Source: Xenorhabdus sp014467285 (GTDB lineage: Bacteria; Pseudomonadota; Gammaproteobacteria; Enterobacterales; Enterobacteriaceae). Taken from it: a stretch of DNA of 64,000 bases. How positions within the stretch are numbered: the stretch's first letter is position 1; each line of letters begins with the position of its first letter. The stretch lies in NCBI RefSeq assembly GCF_014467285.1, contig NZ_NKHR01000013.1, positions 1 to 64,000 of the forward strand, read 5' to 3'. The position numbers were made by a program, and so were the translations under genes. This document shows, one piece after another, positions 36,901 to 44,967 of this stretch. The notes under the pieces are model-generated. The model searched no databases. It saw only the letters and a list, made by a program, of their open reading frames with translations, and was not told the origin of the DNA.

Positions 36901-38061
36901 CGGATCATACATGGACATAATGCGGTAGAGGATATTGCTCCGCGAGACAACTATGAACAAGTATTGTGTGATTTGGCTGCGGACTTGCTGAAAATACCCG
37001 GCTTATCTGTTCATCAAAATTTGTTTGATATCGGTGGTACTTCATTGACAGCCATGAGAATGGTCGTTCTGGTAGAAAAATATTTCGGTATCAGCATTCC
37101 TTTGTCTCTTTTCGTTAGTAACCCGACTGTCGCACAGTTAGCGACACATGTCAGAGAAAAAGGCGGACATCCCCAATTCAGTCCTCTTGTCCCCATGCGT
37201 ACTACCGGTCATAAACGGCCATTGTTTTTTGTCCATCCAATGGGGGGAAATGTTTTGTCCTATTTACGGCTAGTGAAGCATTTCCCCAAGGATCAACCTT
37301 TCTATGCGTTGCAGGCTCATGGAGTGGATGCGGGATCTATGCCATTAGCTAGTGTGCAAGAACAAGCGGCAAATTATTTGGAAGCCATACGTCAAATCCA
37401 GCCATATGGCCCGTATTCAATCGGCGGTTGGTCTTATGGCGGCTTTGTCGCATTTGAGATGGCACGTCAGTTAAAAGAGCATGGGGAAGAAGTGGCAGAT
37501 CTTTTTGTCTTAGACACGGTTGCGCTTAACACGAGCTCTCAGGGAAAAGTGAATGAGGATGCACTATTACGATGGTTTTTCTGGGAATTACTGTGGGTTA
37601 ATGAAGGGGCGACTCTTCCTGAGCAGATTGTACCGGAACAGATGACTTCTTTGCAGGAACGATTTGAATATATTACGGAACATGCCATTGCCACAGGCGC
37701 AATTCCACAAGGCAGTTCTCGTGCTGTCGTACAAAGATTATTTGATGTGTATAAGGCCAATTGGAAAGCCGCTGCGGATTATGCTGCTTACACGGCAGAT
37801 ATCAATATGACTTTATTACATGCAACGCGCCCATTACCCGAAGTACTACGCTCTATGCATGATGCGATAAGAAGTGAATATCGTGATCCTAAAAATGGCT
37901 GGGAGGGTAAAACAGCGGGTTATATCAATGTCATTGACGTACCCGGAGATCATTTAGAGATTATGGAAGAGCCGTATGTGGCAGAAGTTGCACAAGTTAT
38001 CCTTCGGGAAATGAGTGAATTCTCTAAAGAACAAGTATTGTTAGTTTCGGAGAAAGTATGA
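30862..38061 (+). CDS. pxaA: two-module NRPS (C-A-T-C-A-T-TE), pyrrolizixenamide synthetase PxaA
   Basis: The 2399-residue synthetase has two modules and a thioesterase. C1 has HHIICDG (H133), consistent with fatty-acyl starter condensation. A1 has YTSGSTGQPKG near 594 and FDVSVWEL (D640); its pocket residues read by eye as DVWHFSLVDK, the serine code of EntF. T1 has GGDSI (S1006), C2 has HHAILDG (H1208). A2 has FDVSFQEIF (D1707) and a pocket close to DVQYISQVIK, resembling proline codes. T2 has GGTSL (S2061) and TE has GWSYGG (S2191) with a His in PGDHLEI. Acyl-Ser-Pro plus an adjoining FAD monooxygenase is the pattern of pyrrolizixenamide biosynthesis known from Xenorhabdus. A short Asn-rich tandem repeat interrupts the A1 tail near residues 898-916. 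Confidence 0.88.
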   Translation: MNRLQVVPLTQYQKEIYYETQRNPESGQFTISIARILKENINFEKFINSVNDFINQDVACQLRIVEHAEVLGQQIQDTAVNQVKVIDAKNEDISVLFRKWSERVFNLNDKSLVEIALLRNLQNDGAAIFIRVHHIICDGWGINQLAEKILHFYQNNDLNQGMLYSNYEKYISAVIEQEITLSQPEIEQQITELAEFTQCNEPVFFNRGKKSNLSRFMRHRYILAKSEVTKAISQGINPYQVIMSAVAILLSRLHNSTQITIGVPLLNRRNNQLDMAGHWANTLPLAIAIEEDDTLIDLAARIKTDTTKLKTFEHIPLGRLLKSMGTAKRRCFDVTVSYNRFPTVDASCYTYKSEGNYAPAHENDAIAIYICTDGNDNDVTIDIVGAVDIFDENYTFETLTASLERIIEQFIESPTQTVSAVNLSPAEEIAQLALFEQGPIAEFSKQETLSRLFDAQVSLHGNAVAIADSGEQPTLTYTQFQTRIDNMVTVLLKENVRKGDIVAILMDRSTDMLTAIFAVLKAGAAYLPIDPNYPQERIDYMLNDSGVGVIISDKTNQSLIAKSYIVIDGNNISAQENVKQPNLSTADSLAYMIYTSGSTGQPKGVMIDHYSAVNRIEWMQERYSLDSTDVILQKTPISFDVSVWELFWWSISGAAVHLLPPGAHKDPLEIIKAISLHNVTTLHFVPSMLQPFLDILEAEPELVVKLTSLRRVFTSGEALPPARVNQFRKIFSTFGLNAPALINLYGPTEATVDVSYFEFLPEHNDVINRVPIGFPINNISLRIMSQHDTRQPIGIAGELQISGIGLARGYHNKPELTDEKFIWDGEQRWYRTGDLARWLSDGSIEYLGRIDNQVKIRGNRIELGEVQNTLERIPEITQAEVLPQKNNNGDTYLCAYYVINNPGVTNNPSVTNNQSLTSEKLRETLLEFLPDFMVPLKFFQVPSIPLTPNGKVDRGALSALVKTEASSCHDDAQTETEYKLSEIWKRILKIEQLSVQDNFYTLGGDSILMLKVRSEAEKAGMNVTLSELSQHLTIAELSQQIDIGHKAQKTKELPPLALIKEKERAKLSQYADAFPATQLQLGLIYHSQQSKSSGTYKDVFRYTLKGEWKPEIFRKSAAATIQRHPALRSHFNLADFSEPLQVINRSINLNHAVVIQDISLLPLIESEQLIKECMKKRSRQDYHFDGAPLYHICLFRTAEAIEMVFSFHHAILDGGSVANLVRELFSRYLNDGMYFSETDVLPSPALYIQDELHALQDQAYSEFWKETFNGLPRTQFPGYRLYESLPKNQIFTKKAIIPEEIETKLKTLVQQENVSIKSVFFAAHCLTVAMFTNQDEIATGLVTHGRPDAQNSEQTLGLFLNTLPVRFSLADKTWKECIHSVFSAEQRHAPYRKYPLNAIQQVAGEGARISSAFNYIHFHVLSEVFGGPDLSLIAFEPWEETNFEILLNVMTDFITGQNYLRCDFDGNVFSQVQADTYIDTYMALLNRMVSSGDQRATLSQPLTPRSKEIPSQEFISTLAMIAKNVQEQPDAIAIRYHGLQWSYEKLWSESGKIASALISEGVVQNTPVAIALERSPTLVASLIGVMRAGGACLPLDLSYPAQRIEAMVEQAQPILAIVDGTSDKLLNVVTIPTMRADTLLNGNKRVPDIEILPEQLAYLLFTSGSTGKPKGVAMPHRSLSNLVTWQNETHTGKNIRSTLQYAPLSFDVSFQEIFSALTSGGELHLISEDERRDPLQLLRIIETDQIERIYLPYVALQQLAETAVALGTYPKNLKVVISSGEQLRVTEDIRLFIGQINNGILENQYGPTETHVITAFTMQGDPASFPALPPIGKSINNSDIVLLNSQLQEVASGEQGEIYARGLPVALGYYRQPELTAERFIMFKDSDEPLYRTGDLGVKLKDGNILCLGRKDTQVKVRGYRIELAEIELAVSSTPGADEVLKDVAVVVQQHGESDGFLVAFLIGEKNEVFTVRVQQHLAETLPKHMLPSQIEWLGSLPKTPSGKRDDAALRSMRIIHGHNAVEDIAPRDNYEQVLCDLAADLLKIPGLSVHQNLFDIGGTSLTAMRMVVLVEKYFGISIPLSLFVSNPTVAQLATHVREKGGHPQFSPLVPMRTTGHKRPLFFVHPMGGNVLSYLRLVKHFPKDQPFYALQAHGVDAGSMPLASVQEQAANYLEAIRQIQPYGPYSIGGWSYGGFVAFEMARQLKEHGEEVADLFVLDTVALNTSSQGKVNEDALLRWFFWELLWVNEGATLPEQIVPEQMTSLQERFEYITEHAIATGAIPQGSSRAVVQRLFDVYKANWKAAADYAAYTADINMTLLHATRPLPEVLRSMHDAIRSEYRDPKNGWEGKTAGYINVIDVPGDHLEIMEEPYVAEVAQVILREMSEFSKEQVLLVSEKV

Positions 38062-39245
38062 ATCGTCCATTAAAAGTGATTATAGTCGGAGCCGGTATTG
38101 GTGGGCTAACTGCTGCTATCGTGTTACGGAAGATTGGCTATTGTGTTGAAGTTTATGAACAAGCACCCACTTTACGTACAGTAGGCTCAGGTTTATCTGT
38201 GATGTCCAATGCGGTTGCTGCCTTATCCTCAATTGGTATTAATCTGAAGTTGGAGCACTTTGGTGCTCCGGTTAAACGTTTTGAAATCAGGAACGTTAAA
38301 GATCGTTTGATACGTAGCTTACCAATACCTGAAATCTCGTCTTCTAACGGATTTGATAGTGTTTGTATATCTCGTAAGGCATTGCAGGAAGCTCTGCTAC
38401 AGCAGCTTGATAAGAATATTATTCATGTCGGCGCTAAGGTCACTGCGATCACTGAAAGGGATGATGGCATTTCTGTCCGTTTTGCTGATGGCAGAGAAAC
38501 CGATGGAGATTTGCTCATTGGTGCTGATGGGATCTACTCTTTTGTCCGTGACTATATTCAAGGGAACAAACCCGTTCGTTCAGCCGATTATATCTGTTGG
38601 TTAGCTATTACTCGCTATCAACATCCGCAGATCACACCGGGTTACGTTGGCCATTATTGGGGGGCAGGGAAACGAATCGGTTTGATCGATGTGGGGGGTG
38701 GTGAAGTCTATTGGTGGGGGACTGCGAATATGTGTGCTGAACAGGCCCATAACTGGCAAGGAAATAATAAAGATATCCTGGCGTATTATCAGGGATGGCC
38801 GGCTATTGTTTCTGATATCATCCTGCAAACGCCACCCGAAGATATCATTGCCGTTCCGGCACAAGATAGACCTTTTTCACCTCTCTGGGGAAAAGGCCGA
38901 ATCACTCTTTTGGGAGATGCGGCGCATCCTATGCTGACAAGCCTTGGGCAGGGAGCGGGGATGGCTATCGAAGATGCTGCGGTTTTGGGGTATGTATTTA
39001 AGCAGCAGTCAGATCCAATTTCTGCTCTGCGTCAATACGAAAAAACGCGTCTTCCAAGGGCGGAAATGTTAGTTAATGCTTCAAGAATGCTGAGTGAAGT
39101 TGAACAGGAAGATCGTTTCTTTCATTGTTTGAAGAGGGAGCTGTCCTTACGGTTTGTACCAACGGCAAAAATCAGGGAAAACCTCGAAAGATCATTAAGT
39201 TTTCCTACCGGAGACTTTGATATCGAGGCCGCCGTCGCTGAGTAG
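38058..39245 (+). CDS. pxaB: FAD-dependent monooxygenase PxaB
   Basis: This is a group A flavin monooxygenase: the FAD motif IIVGAGIGGLTAAIVLRKIG at the N-terminus, DG motif LLIGADGIYSFVRDYI, and the GD motif LLGDAAHPMLTSLGQGAG. In the pyrrolizixenamide pathway the partner of PxaA performs Baeyer-Villiger-type oxidation and ring contraction of the bicyclic product to a pyrrolizidine. The start overlaps the pxaA stop (ATGA), indicating coupled translation. The 395 residues are typical. Pathway identity rests on the NRPS partner and recall of the family. Confidence 0.85.
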   Translation: MNRPLKVIIVGAGIGGLTAAIVLRKIGYCVEVYEQAPTLRTVGSGLSVMSNAVAALSSIGINLKLEHFGAPVKRFEIRNVKDRLIRSLPIPEISSSNGFDSVCISRKALQEALLQQLDKNIIHVGAKVTAITERDDGISVRFADGRETDGDLLIGADGIYSFVRDYIQGNKPVRSADYICWLAITRYQHPQITPGYVGHYWGAGKRIGLIDVGGGEVYWWGTANMCAEQAHNWQGNNKDILAYYQGWPAIVSDIILQTPPEDIIAVPAQDRPFSPLWGKGRITLLGDAAHPMLTSLGQGAGMAIEDAAVLGYVFKQQSDPISALRQYEKTRLPRAEMLVNASRMLSEVEQEDRFFHCLKRELSLRFVPTAKIRENLERSLSFPTGDFDIEAAVAE

Positions 39246-39272
39246 TAGCTCGTAAAATCAGGCCACTTTATA

Positions 39273-39316
39273 TAACCTCATCCCGCCGTTTCAGTATTTC
39301 GGCAGGGCTGAGGTTA
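39273..39316. terminator. long hairpin between convergent pxaB and sdaA
   Basis: TAACCTCA (39273-39280) pairs with TGAGGTTA (39309-39316), and the inner CCCGCCG pairs with CGGCAGGG with one bulge. It lies between two convergent genes and probably ends transcription in both directions, although T runs are short. Confidence 0.6.
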
Positions 39317-39376
39317 ATATAGTGAAAAATAGATAACAATATCACTTATCCCAAAAAGAATAAGTGATGTCTTATA

Positions 39377-40741
39377 TTAATCACACTGAACTTTTATCGC
39401 CAAACCACCACGTGAAGTTTCACGATATTTCGCGTTCATATCTTTACCTGTTTCATACATAGTCTCGATAACCTTATCGAGCGAAACACGGGGTTCGCTG
39501 GTACGGCGAAGTGCCATGCGAGCGGCGTTAATCGCTTTGACGGAAGCAATTGCGTTACGCTCAATACATGGAACCTGCACTTGTCCTGCAACAGGGTCAC
39601 AAGTCAGGCCGAGGTTATGCTCCATGCCAATTTCTGCTGCAATGCACACTTGCTCAGGGCTTGCACCCAGTAATTCAGCAAGACCGGCAGCAGCCATTGA
39701 ACAGGCAACACCGACTTCTCCCTGACAGCCGACTTCAGCGCCAGAAATAGAAGCATTCATTTTATACAAAATGCCGATTGCACCAGAAGCCAGGAAATAA
39801 CGGGTGTACAGTTCCGGTGTTACTGGTTCAATGCAGTGGTTGTAATAGGCCAGAACGGCTGGCACGATACCACATGCACCATTGGTTGGTGCGGTAACAA
39901 CACGACCCCCCGCGGCATTTTCTTCATTGACGGCCAATGCAAACATATTGATTAAATCAACAACATTCATTGGGTCATTGGATAATTTGTTAGATGATGT
40001 CAGCATACGGTGCAATGCTGCTGCACGACGAGGGACGCGCAATGGGCCAGGTAATACACCTTCTGTGTTCAGGCCGCGATCAATACAGGCTTGCATGGTT
40101 GCCCATACATCGGCGAAATACTCAGCAATATCTTCTTTGCTGTGCAAATCTAATTCGTTTTTCATCATCAAGCCAGAAACGGACAAACCTGTTTTGTTAC
40201 AGTTCATCAGAAGTTCTGTTGCTGAACTGTACGGGTAAGAAACAGGTTTAGTATCCTGAGGTGGCTTGCCGAAATGCTCTTCATCAACAATAAAACCACC
40301 ACCGATAGAGTAGTAGGTTTTGCTGTAGACTTTTTCATCACCAGCGAAGGCATGAATTTGCATACCGTTTTCGTGCAGTGACAGATTATCGCTACGGAAG
40401 TTCATACCGCCATCGCGAGGAAAATCGACTTCATGTAAACCATTTGCCAGTGGCAAACGTTGAGTTTGCTCAACATCACGTATAAAACCCGGAATTGAAT
40501 CAATATCAACAGTTGCTGGCATATTACCTGCCAATCCCATGATGATAGCGATATCCGTATGGTGACCTTTCCCGGTTAATGAAAGTGAGCCGTATACATC
40601 AACAGCTACACGCGTGATAGAGGACATTACCCCCTGGTTTACAAGATCATCGACAAATTGTTTTCCTGCTTTCATAGGACCAACAGTATGAGAGCTGGAT
40701 GGGCCAATACCCACCTTAAACATGTCGAAAACGCTAATCAC
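39377..40741 (-). CDS. sdaA: L-serine dehydratase
   Basis: SdaA is a [4Fe-4S] enzyme that deaminates L-serine to pyruvate. The 454 residues carry the beta domain start MISVFDMFKVGIGPSSSHTV and the alpha domain with the iron-sulfur Cys regions SGAEVGCQGEVGVACSMAAA and LTCDPVAGQVQVPCIERNA. In E. coli sdaA lies next to nudL, as here. The pxa locus separates it from manX. Confidence 0.96.
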   Translation of the reverse strand: MISVFDMFKVGIGPSSSHTVGPMKAGKQFVDDLVNQGVMSSITRVAVDVYGSLSLTGKGHHTDIAIIMGLAGNMPATVDIDSIPGFIRDVEQTQRLPLANGLHEVDFPRDGGMNFRSDNLSLHENGMQIHAFAGDEKVYSKTYYSIGGGFIVDEEHFGKPPQDTKPVSYPYSSATELLMNCNKTGLSVSGLMMKNELDLHSKEDIAEYFADVWATMQACIDRGLNTEGVLPGPLRVPRRAAALHRMLTSSNKLSNDPMNVVDLINMFALAVNEENAAGGRVVTAPTNGACGIVPAVLAYYNHCIEPVTPELYTRYFLASGAIGILYKMNASISGAEVGCQGEVGVACSMAAAGLAELLGASPEQVCIAAEIGMEHNLGLTCDPVAGQVQVPCIERNAIASVKAINAARMALRRTSEPRVSLDKVIETMYETGKDMNAKYRETSRGGLAIKVQCD

Positions 40742-40910
40742 GCCAGACTCCTTTAAGAAGAAAGAGATATAGTTATTTATATTAAAGCGCGCTACTTTAC
40801 TGTTATTTAGTAGTGTTGATAAAGGAGTTTACAGTTTTTTTTTAATTATAGTAGCAATTGATATGATTATGGATAAGTAATGCACAGTTTTATGGCATTT
40901 TATGTTCTAT

Positions 40911-41480
40911 TCAGAATGTTTTTTGAACTTGTTGTGCAAGCCGATAAATAATGGCTGCGGTTAATCCCCAAATCATTTGCTCTTGGTGCCAGTAAAAGTA
41001 GACGCGGTGGTGTTGATTGCGACGTTTTATGTCCAGATACCGGTAGTGAGATAGGGAAAGTGCATCAAACAGCGGAACCTCAAAAACTTTTGCCACCTCT
41101 GCCGGATTGGTTCGGAAAGAAACCGGAGTGGAGATTAGCCCAATGACCGGAGTAACACGATAACCCCCGCTGCTATCTAAAGGGGCTAATTGCCCCAGGA
41201 TCTGTACCTTATCTTGCGGGAGGTTGACTTCTTCTTCGGCTTCCCGCAAAGCGGTGGCAATAAGTGAATGATCCTCAGGGTCAGCAGCTCCGCCTGGAAA
41301 AGCAATTTGGCCCGCATGAGAACGAAGATTCTGGGAGCGTTGAGTCAATAAAAGCGTTGGTTCTGGCTTACATATAATCGGAAGTAATACCGCAGCATTC
41401 CGTTGATTCCCCGCTGAATGCAGAGATTGAGAAGGAAGTTGCAATTGAAACCGATGAATGAAGTCAGAAAGCGAAGTCAT
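40911..41480 (-). CDS. nudL: Nudix hydrolase NudL
   Basis: The 189-residue protein has the CoA-type Nudix signature: LRSHAGQIAFPGGAADPEDH followed by LIATALREAEEEVNLP. Relatives hydrolyse coenzyme A or acyl-CoA; the physiological substrate in enterobacteria is unsettled. Its start overlaps the pabB stop by four bases, so the two genes form an operon as in E. coli. Confidence 0.93.
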   Translation of the reverse strand: MTSLSDFIHRFQLQLPSQSLHSAGNQRNAAVLLPIICKPEPTLLLTQRSQNLRSHAGQIAFPGGAADPEDHSLIATALREAEEEVNLPQDKVQILGQLAPLDSSGGYRVTPVIGLISTPVSFRTNPAEVAKVFEVPLFDALSLSHYRYLDIKRRNQHHRVYFYWHQEQMIWGLTAAIIYRLAQQVQKTF

Positions 41481-42847
41481 GGTATGTGAAGCGCTCCTAA
41501 TTGAGGTAAAATTCGTCCGAGTTTATCAAATGTTTCCTGATATTCTTTTTCAGCAATGCTATCTGCGACGATACCACCTCCAGCCCAACAGTAAATTTTT
41601 CCTTTTTCTGTCAGTAAGGTTCGGATAGTGATATTGCTGTCCATTGTACCGCAGAAACTAATATAGCCAACAGCCCCGCAATAACCATGCCTACGGTGTG
41701 GTTCCAATTCTTCAATGATTTCCATCGCGCGTATTTTGGGCGCTCCGGTAATAGACCCCCCCGGAAAACAGGCACGAAGTAAATCGGTGGCATGATATTC
41801 ATCAGGCAACCTTGCTGTAATGGTACTGACCAGATGGTGTACGGCCGGAAAAGGCTCGACAACAAATAATTCAGGAACGTTGACCGAACCGGGGCGGGCA
41901 ACCCGGCCAATGTCATTTCTCAATAAATCTACAATCATCAGGTTTTCAGCGCGATCTTTTCGTGAATTCGCTAATTTTTCAGCCTGTAATTGATCTTCTG
42001 CGGGGTCTTGCAATCGTGGCAATGTTCCTTTGATTGGGCGAGTCTGGATTTGCTTATCTTCCAGTAAAATAAAACGTTCAGGTGAAACGCTGATAATGCA
42101 GTGTTCAGGTAAGCGGATAAAGGCAGAAAAAGGCGCCCGATTACTTTCATTAAGTTGGATGAATGCTTGCCATTCATCTCCCTGATAATCAGCATGGAAA
42201 CGTTGTGATAAATTGACCTGATAGCAATCACCATCCCGCAGATAACGATGGATATGGGCGATTTTTTCGTGGTATTGCTGCTCTGTCATATTGGCGTGCC
42301 AATGACTTGTCAGGGAGAAAGGATTATTCTTTTTTTCCCTCTGTGATTCTAACCATGCCAAACGCTTATCGATATCGCGATAACTCAGTAAAGTCGCTTT
42401 TTGTTGCTGGTGGTCGATAATTAACGCCCAATCATAGATGCCAATAGCCATATCAGGAAAATCCAGCTCATTGGCAGCGATTGTCGGCAATTTTTCAATC
42501 CGTCGTCCAAGATCGTATCCCCAGAGTCCTAATGCCCCTCCCTGAAAAGGTAAGTCAGGATCAAATTGAGGGGTGATATGACAGGCTTGAAGGGATTTTT
42601 TTAATAAAAAGAAAGGATCTTCCTGAGAAAAGGACGTTTCGCCATCATGATTTATTTCTGTAGATTCTCCATGAGTAACAAATGTTGTCACTGGCTCGGC
42701 GACTAAAATATCAAATCGATTGTGTGGATGTTCGGCGGCTCCTGAATGTAGCAACATTGCCCAGGGAGATGCAGAAACAGGTGCAAAATAGTGGGTAGCG
42801 AGATCGGGAGAATAAGGTAGTTGTCGTTTTTGTAGTGCAATTTTCAT
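41477..42847 (-). CDS. pabB: aminodeoxychorismate synthase component I
   Basis: PabB aminates chorismate with ammonia from PabA on the way to 4-aminobenzoate and folate. The ATG at 42847 starts MKIALQKRQLPYSPDLATHY; a TTG 27 bases upstream is possible but less likely. Core motifs are DCYQVNLSQRFHADY, the PIKGT motif in IQTRPIKGTLPRL, NLMIVDLLRNDIGRVA and FPGGSITGAPKIRAMEII. The PIKGT Lys is the catalytic nucleophile of PabB enzymes. Confidence 0.95.
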   Translation of the reverse strand: MKIALQKRQLPYSPDLATHYFAPVSASPWAMLLHSGAAEHPHNRFDILVAEPVTTFVTHGESTEINHDGETSFSQEDPFFLLKKSLQACHITPQFDPDLPFQGGALGLWGYDLGRRIEKLPTIAANELDFPDMAIGIYDWALIIDHQQQKATLLSYRDIDKRLAWLESQREKKNNPFSLTSHWHANMTEQQYHEKIAHIHRYLRDGDCYQVNLSQRFHADYQGDEWQAFIQLNESNRAPFSAFIRLPEHCIISVSPERFILLEDKQIQTRPIKGTLPRLQDPAEDQLQAEKLANSRKDRAENLMIVDLLRNDIGRVARPGSVNVPELFVVEPFPAVHHLVSTITARLPDEYHATDLLRACFPGGSITGAPKIRAMEIIEELEPHRRHGYCGAVGYISFCGTMDSNITIRTLLTEKGKIYCWAGGGIVADSIAEKEYQETFDKLGRILPQLGALHIP

Positions 42848-42996
42848 GATGGAATCAGTGTTGGCGGTTGGCAATTCACGATGAATAACATATTAACCCG
42901 CGGAGATTATCACAGAATCTCACTCCTGACTTGAGATAAAAAAGATTATAATCTCCGGTTGCCATTAATTGTTATGTCAGGTTTGAGGTTATAACT

Positions 42997-43179
42997 ATGT
43001 TTTCAGGTATGCCAGCATTATCCCATGAAGAGCAGCAAATTGCTGTAGAAAGGATCCATCAGCTCATTTCAGAAGGAATGGGAAGTGGAGAAGCTATTAC
43101 CATCGTTGCTCAGGAATTGCGTGAAAAACATCAGAATAATGAACAGATCCATGTTCTGTTTGAGGACGACGAAAAATAG
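42997..43179 (+). CDS. yoaH: YoaH-like small protein (UPF0181)
   Basis: The 60-residue product (MFSGMPALSHEEQQIAVERI, then LISEGMGSGEAITIVAQELR) matches E. coli YoaH, including the acidic tail EDDEK, and lies divergent from pabB as in E. coli. Function is unknown. Confidence 0.9.
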   Translation: MFSGMPALSHEEQQIAVERIHQLISEGMGSGEAITIVAQELREKHQNNEQIHVLFEDDEK

Positions 43180-43280
43180 TCGCAACGTATTTTTAACAAA
43201 AATCACATAATTACTTTCTGCTACATGTTAATTTATCGCAACTTTTAATCCATATTATTTGGATGGTAATAGGAGGTAAT

Positions 43281-43652
43281 ATGAAGACAAGTCAGTTTAT
43301 TCAGCGAATTGGGTTATTGAGTGCAGGGGTGCTGCTTTCTGTGTCATTTACGGCGACAGCCACTGAGAATGAGCGCGTAGCCAAGTTTATTTCTTGTAAA
43401 AACTTAACCAAAGATCAAGTTGCAGCGCAGGTTAAGCAAGATTTTTTACAAAACCGCATTAATCGCTGGAATGAGGACAGAAAGCAACTCGGAACGTCAA
43501 AACCCATTGCATGGGTAAATGTCAACGATATTACTGGTGATGAAAACGCATTGCAGGTTCCACTTATTGTCCGTGGTTCAAAAAAAGATAAAAGTTACAA
43601 TGTCACAATTGATTGCCAAAAAGAAACTATCAATTATAGTGAAGTAAAGTAA
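43281..43652 (+). CDS. yebF: YebF-like secreted protein
   Basis: The ATG at 43281, with AGGAGG at 43271-43276, starts a signal peptide (MKTSQFIQRIGLLSAGVLLS, cleavage near ATATE). The mature part matches YebF: ISCKNLTKDQVAAQVKQDFL, NRINRWNEDRKQLG, VPLIVRGSKKDKSYNVTIDC. Two Cys can form a disulfide. E. coli YebF is exported to the periplasm and on to the medium through outer-membrane porins. Confidence 0.85.
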   Translation: MKTSQFIQRIGLLSAGVLLSVSFTATATENERVAKFISCKNLTKDQVAAQVKQDFLQNRINRWNEDRKQLGTSKPIAWVNVNDITGDENALQVPLIVRGSKKDKSYNVTIDCQKETINYSEVK

Positions 43653-43685
43653 TTAAATAGTTTGTCATGCTATCTTTGAATATGG

Positions 43686-43716
43686 ACGGGATACCGGGAA
43701 AGTATCCCGTTTTGTT
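43686..43716 (+). terminator. yebF terminator
   Basis: ACGGGATAC (43686-43694) and GTATCCCGT (43702-43710) form a 9-bp stem followed by TTTGTTT. It lies between yebF and the peptidase gene. Confidence 0.8.
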
Positions 43717-43735
43717 TGAACAGAGAGAGGGCCTT

Positions 43736-44689
43736 ATGACGGAACAACGGAAATTCTATCCCGCTTATGATGCGTATCAAACAGGGTATTTAGATACCGG
43801 GGATGGGCACCAAATTTATTGGGAATTGTGTGGTAATCCGAAAGGTAAGCCTGCGGTATTTATTCATGGCGGCCCTGGAGGCGGTATTGCAAGCTATCAT
43901 CGTCAGTTATTCGATCCTGAGCGTTATCATATTATGCTGTTTGATCAGCGTGGTTGTGGCCGTTCCAAACCTCATGCCAGTCTGGAGAATAATACAACGT
44001 GGCATTTGATTGATGATATTGAACGGTTGCGTAATTTGATGGGCGTTGAGAAGTGGTTGGTTTTTGGTGGTTCGTGGGGTTCAACGTTGTCTTTGGCCTA
44101 TGCTGAAAAACACCCGAATCATGTATCTGAATTGATATTAAGGGGAATTTTCCTGCTTCGTCCCCAAGAATTGAGTTGGTATTATCAGGAAGGTGCTTCT
44201 CGTTTTTTCCCTGAAAAATGGGAACGTATGTTATCTATCTTATCGGAAAAAGAGCGTGACGATGTGATTGCAGCTTATCACAAACGGTTGACGAGCGCTG
44301 ATCTGCAAGTGCAGTTGGAAGCGGCGCGTTTATGGAGCCTTTGGGAAGGAGAAACGGTGACGTTGCTGCCTTCTGAGCATTCAGATTCATTTGCGGAAGA
44401 TGAATTTGCTTTAGCATTTGCACGCATTGAAAATCATTACTTCATCAATAACGGCTTTATGGATGAAACCCAACAGTTATTGGATCATATTGATACGATC
44501 AGACATATTCCGGCCGTCATTATACATGGACGCTATGATATGGCATGTCAGATCCAGAACGCATGGGATCTGGCTAAAGCATGGCCAGAAGCGGAATTGT
44601 GTATTGTGGAAGGTGCTGGTCATTCTTTTGATGAACCCGGCATTTTGCACCAATTAATCAAGGCAACTGATAGTTTTGTCGGAAAATAG
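43736..44689 (+). CDS. pip: proline iminopeptidase
   Basis: This alpha/beta-hydrolase (S33 peptidase) removes N-terminal proline from peptides. The ATG at 43736 (MTEQRKFYPAYDAYQTGYLD) with GAGAGAGG at 43723-43730 gives 317 residues; the earlier ATG at 43667 would run through the terminator. The oxyanion-loop motif is FIHGGPGGGI, the nucleophile elbow GGSWGSTLSL, and acid and His are in HGRYDMACQ and GAGHSFDEPG. It is probably cytoplasmic. Confidence 0.9.
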   Translation: MTEQRKFYPAYDAYQTGYLDTGDGHQIYWELCGNPKGKPAVFIHGGPGGGIASYHRQLFDPERYHIMLFDQRGCGRSKPHASLENNTTWHLIDDIERLRNLMGVEKWLVFGGSWGSTLSLAYAEKHPNHVSELILRGIFLLRPQELSWYYQEGASRFFPEKWERMLSILSEKERDDVIAAYHKRLTSADLQVQLEAARLWSLWEGETVTLLPSEHSDSFAEDEFALAFARIENHYFINNGFMDETQQLLDHIDTIRHIPAVIIHGRYDMACQIQNAWDLAKAWPEAELCIVEGAGHSFDEPGILHQLIKATDSFVGK

Positions 44690-44694
44690 CCGAG

Positions 44695-44727
44695 ATAACC
44701 ACCCATTCAGCGGTGGTTACCTTTTTT
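44695..44727 (+). terminator. terminator between pip and holE
   Basis: TAACCACC (44696-44703) pairs with GGTGGTTA (44712-44719), followed by CCTTTTTT on the plus strand. The stem also serves the convergent holE gene. Confidence 0.8.
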
Positions 44728-44736
44728 GCCGTCTCT

Positions 44737-44967
44737 TTAACGGCTTTTGGGTTCATAAGGCAAACGCGACAGAAACCTTGATTGCTGGCGGTAGTGATGC
44801 AAACGCTGCTGGAAATATTCTCGCAGATGGGATGGCTGTGATTGCTCGACAGTATCGGGAATGACAGGCATGTTATAGCGCTCTTTAAAAGCAACACCGG
44901 ATGCTGCTAAATCAACATTGACTTTATCCATCTCGTCTTTAGATAATCTGGCTAAGTTACGCTCCAT
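44737..44967 (-). CDS. holE: DNA polymerase III theta subunit
   Basis: The 76 residues match E. coli HolE along their length: LSKDEMDKVNVDLAASGVAF, KERYNMPVIPDTVE, and a conserved SRLPYEP near the end. Theta binds and stabilises the epsilon proofreading subunit in the polymerase III core. The identical length supports the start at 44967. Confidence 0.93.
   Translation of the reverse strand: MERNLARLSKDEMDKVNVDLAASGVAFKERYNMPVIPDTVEQSQPSHLREYFQQRLHHYRQQSRFLSRLPYEPKSR

Noticed and set aside
39377..40741. Plus-strand frames within sdaA and the mannose PTS genes
   Set aside because: All are antisense shadows of conserved genes with matching lengths and motifs.
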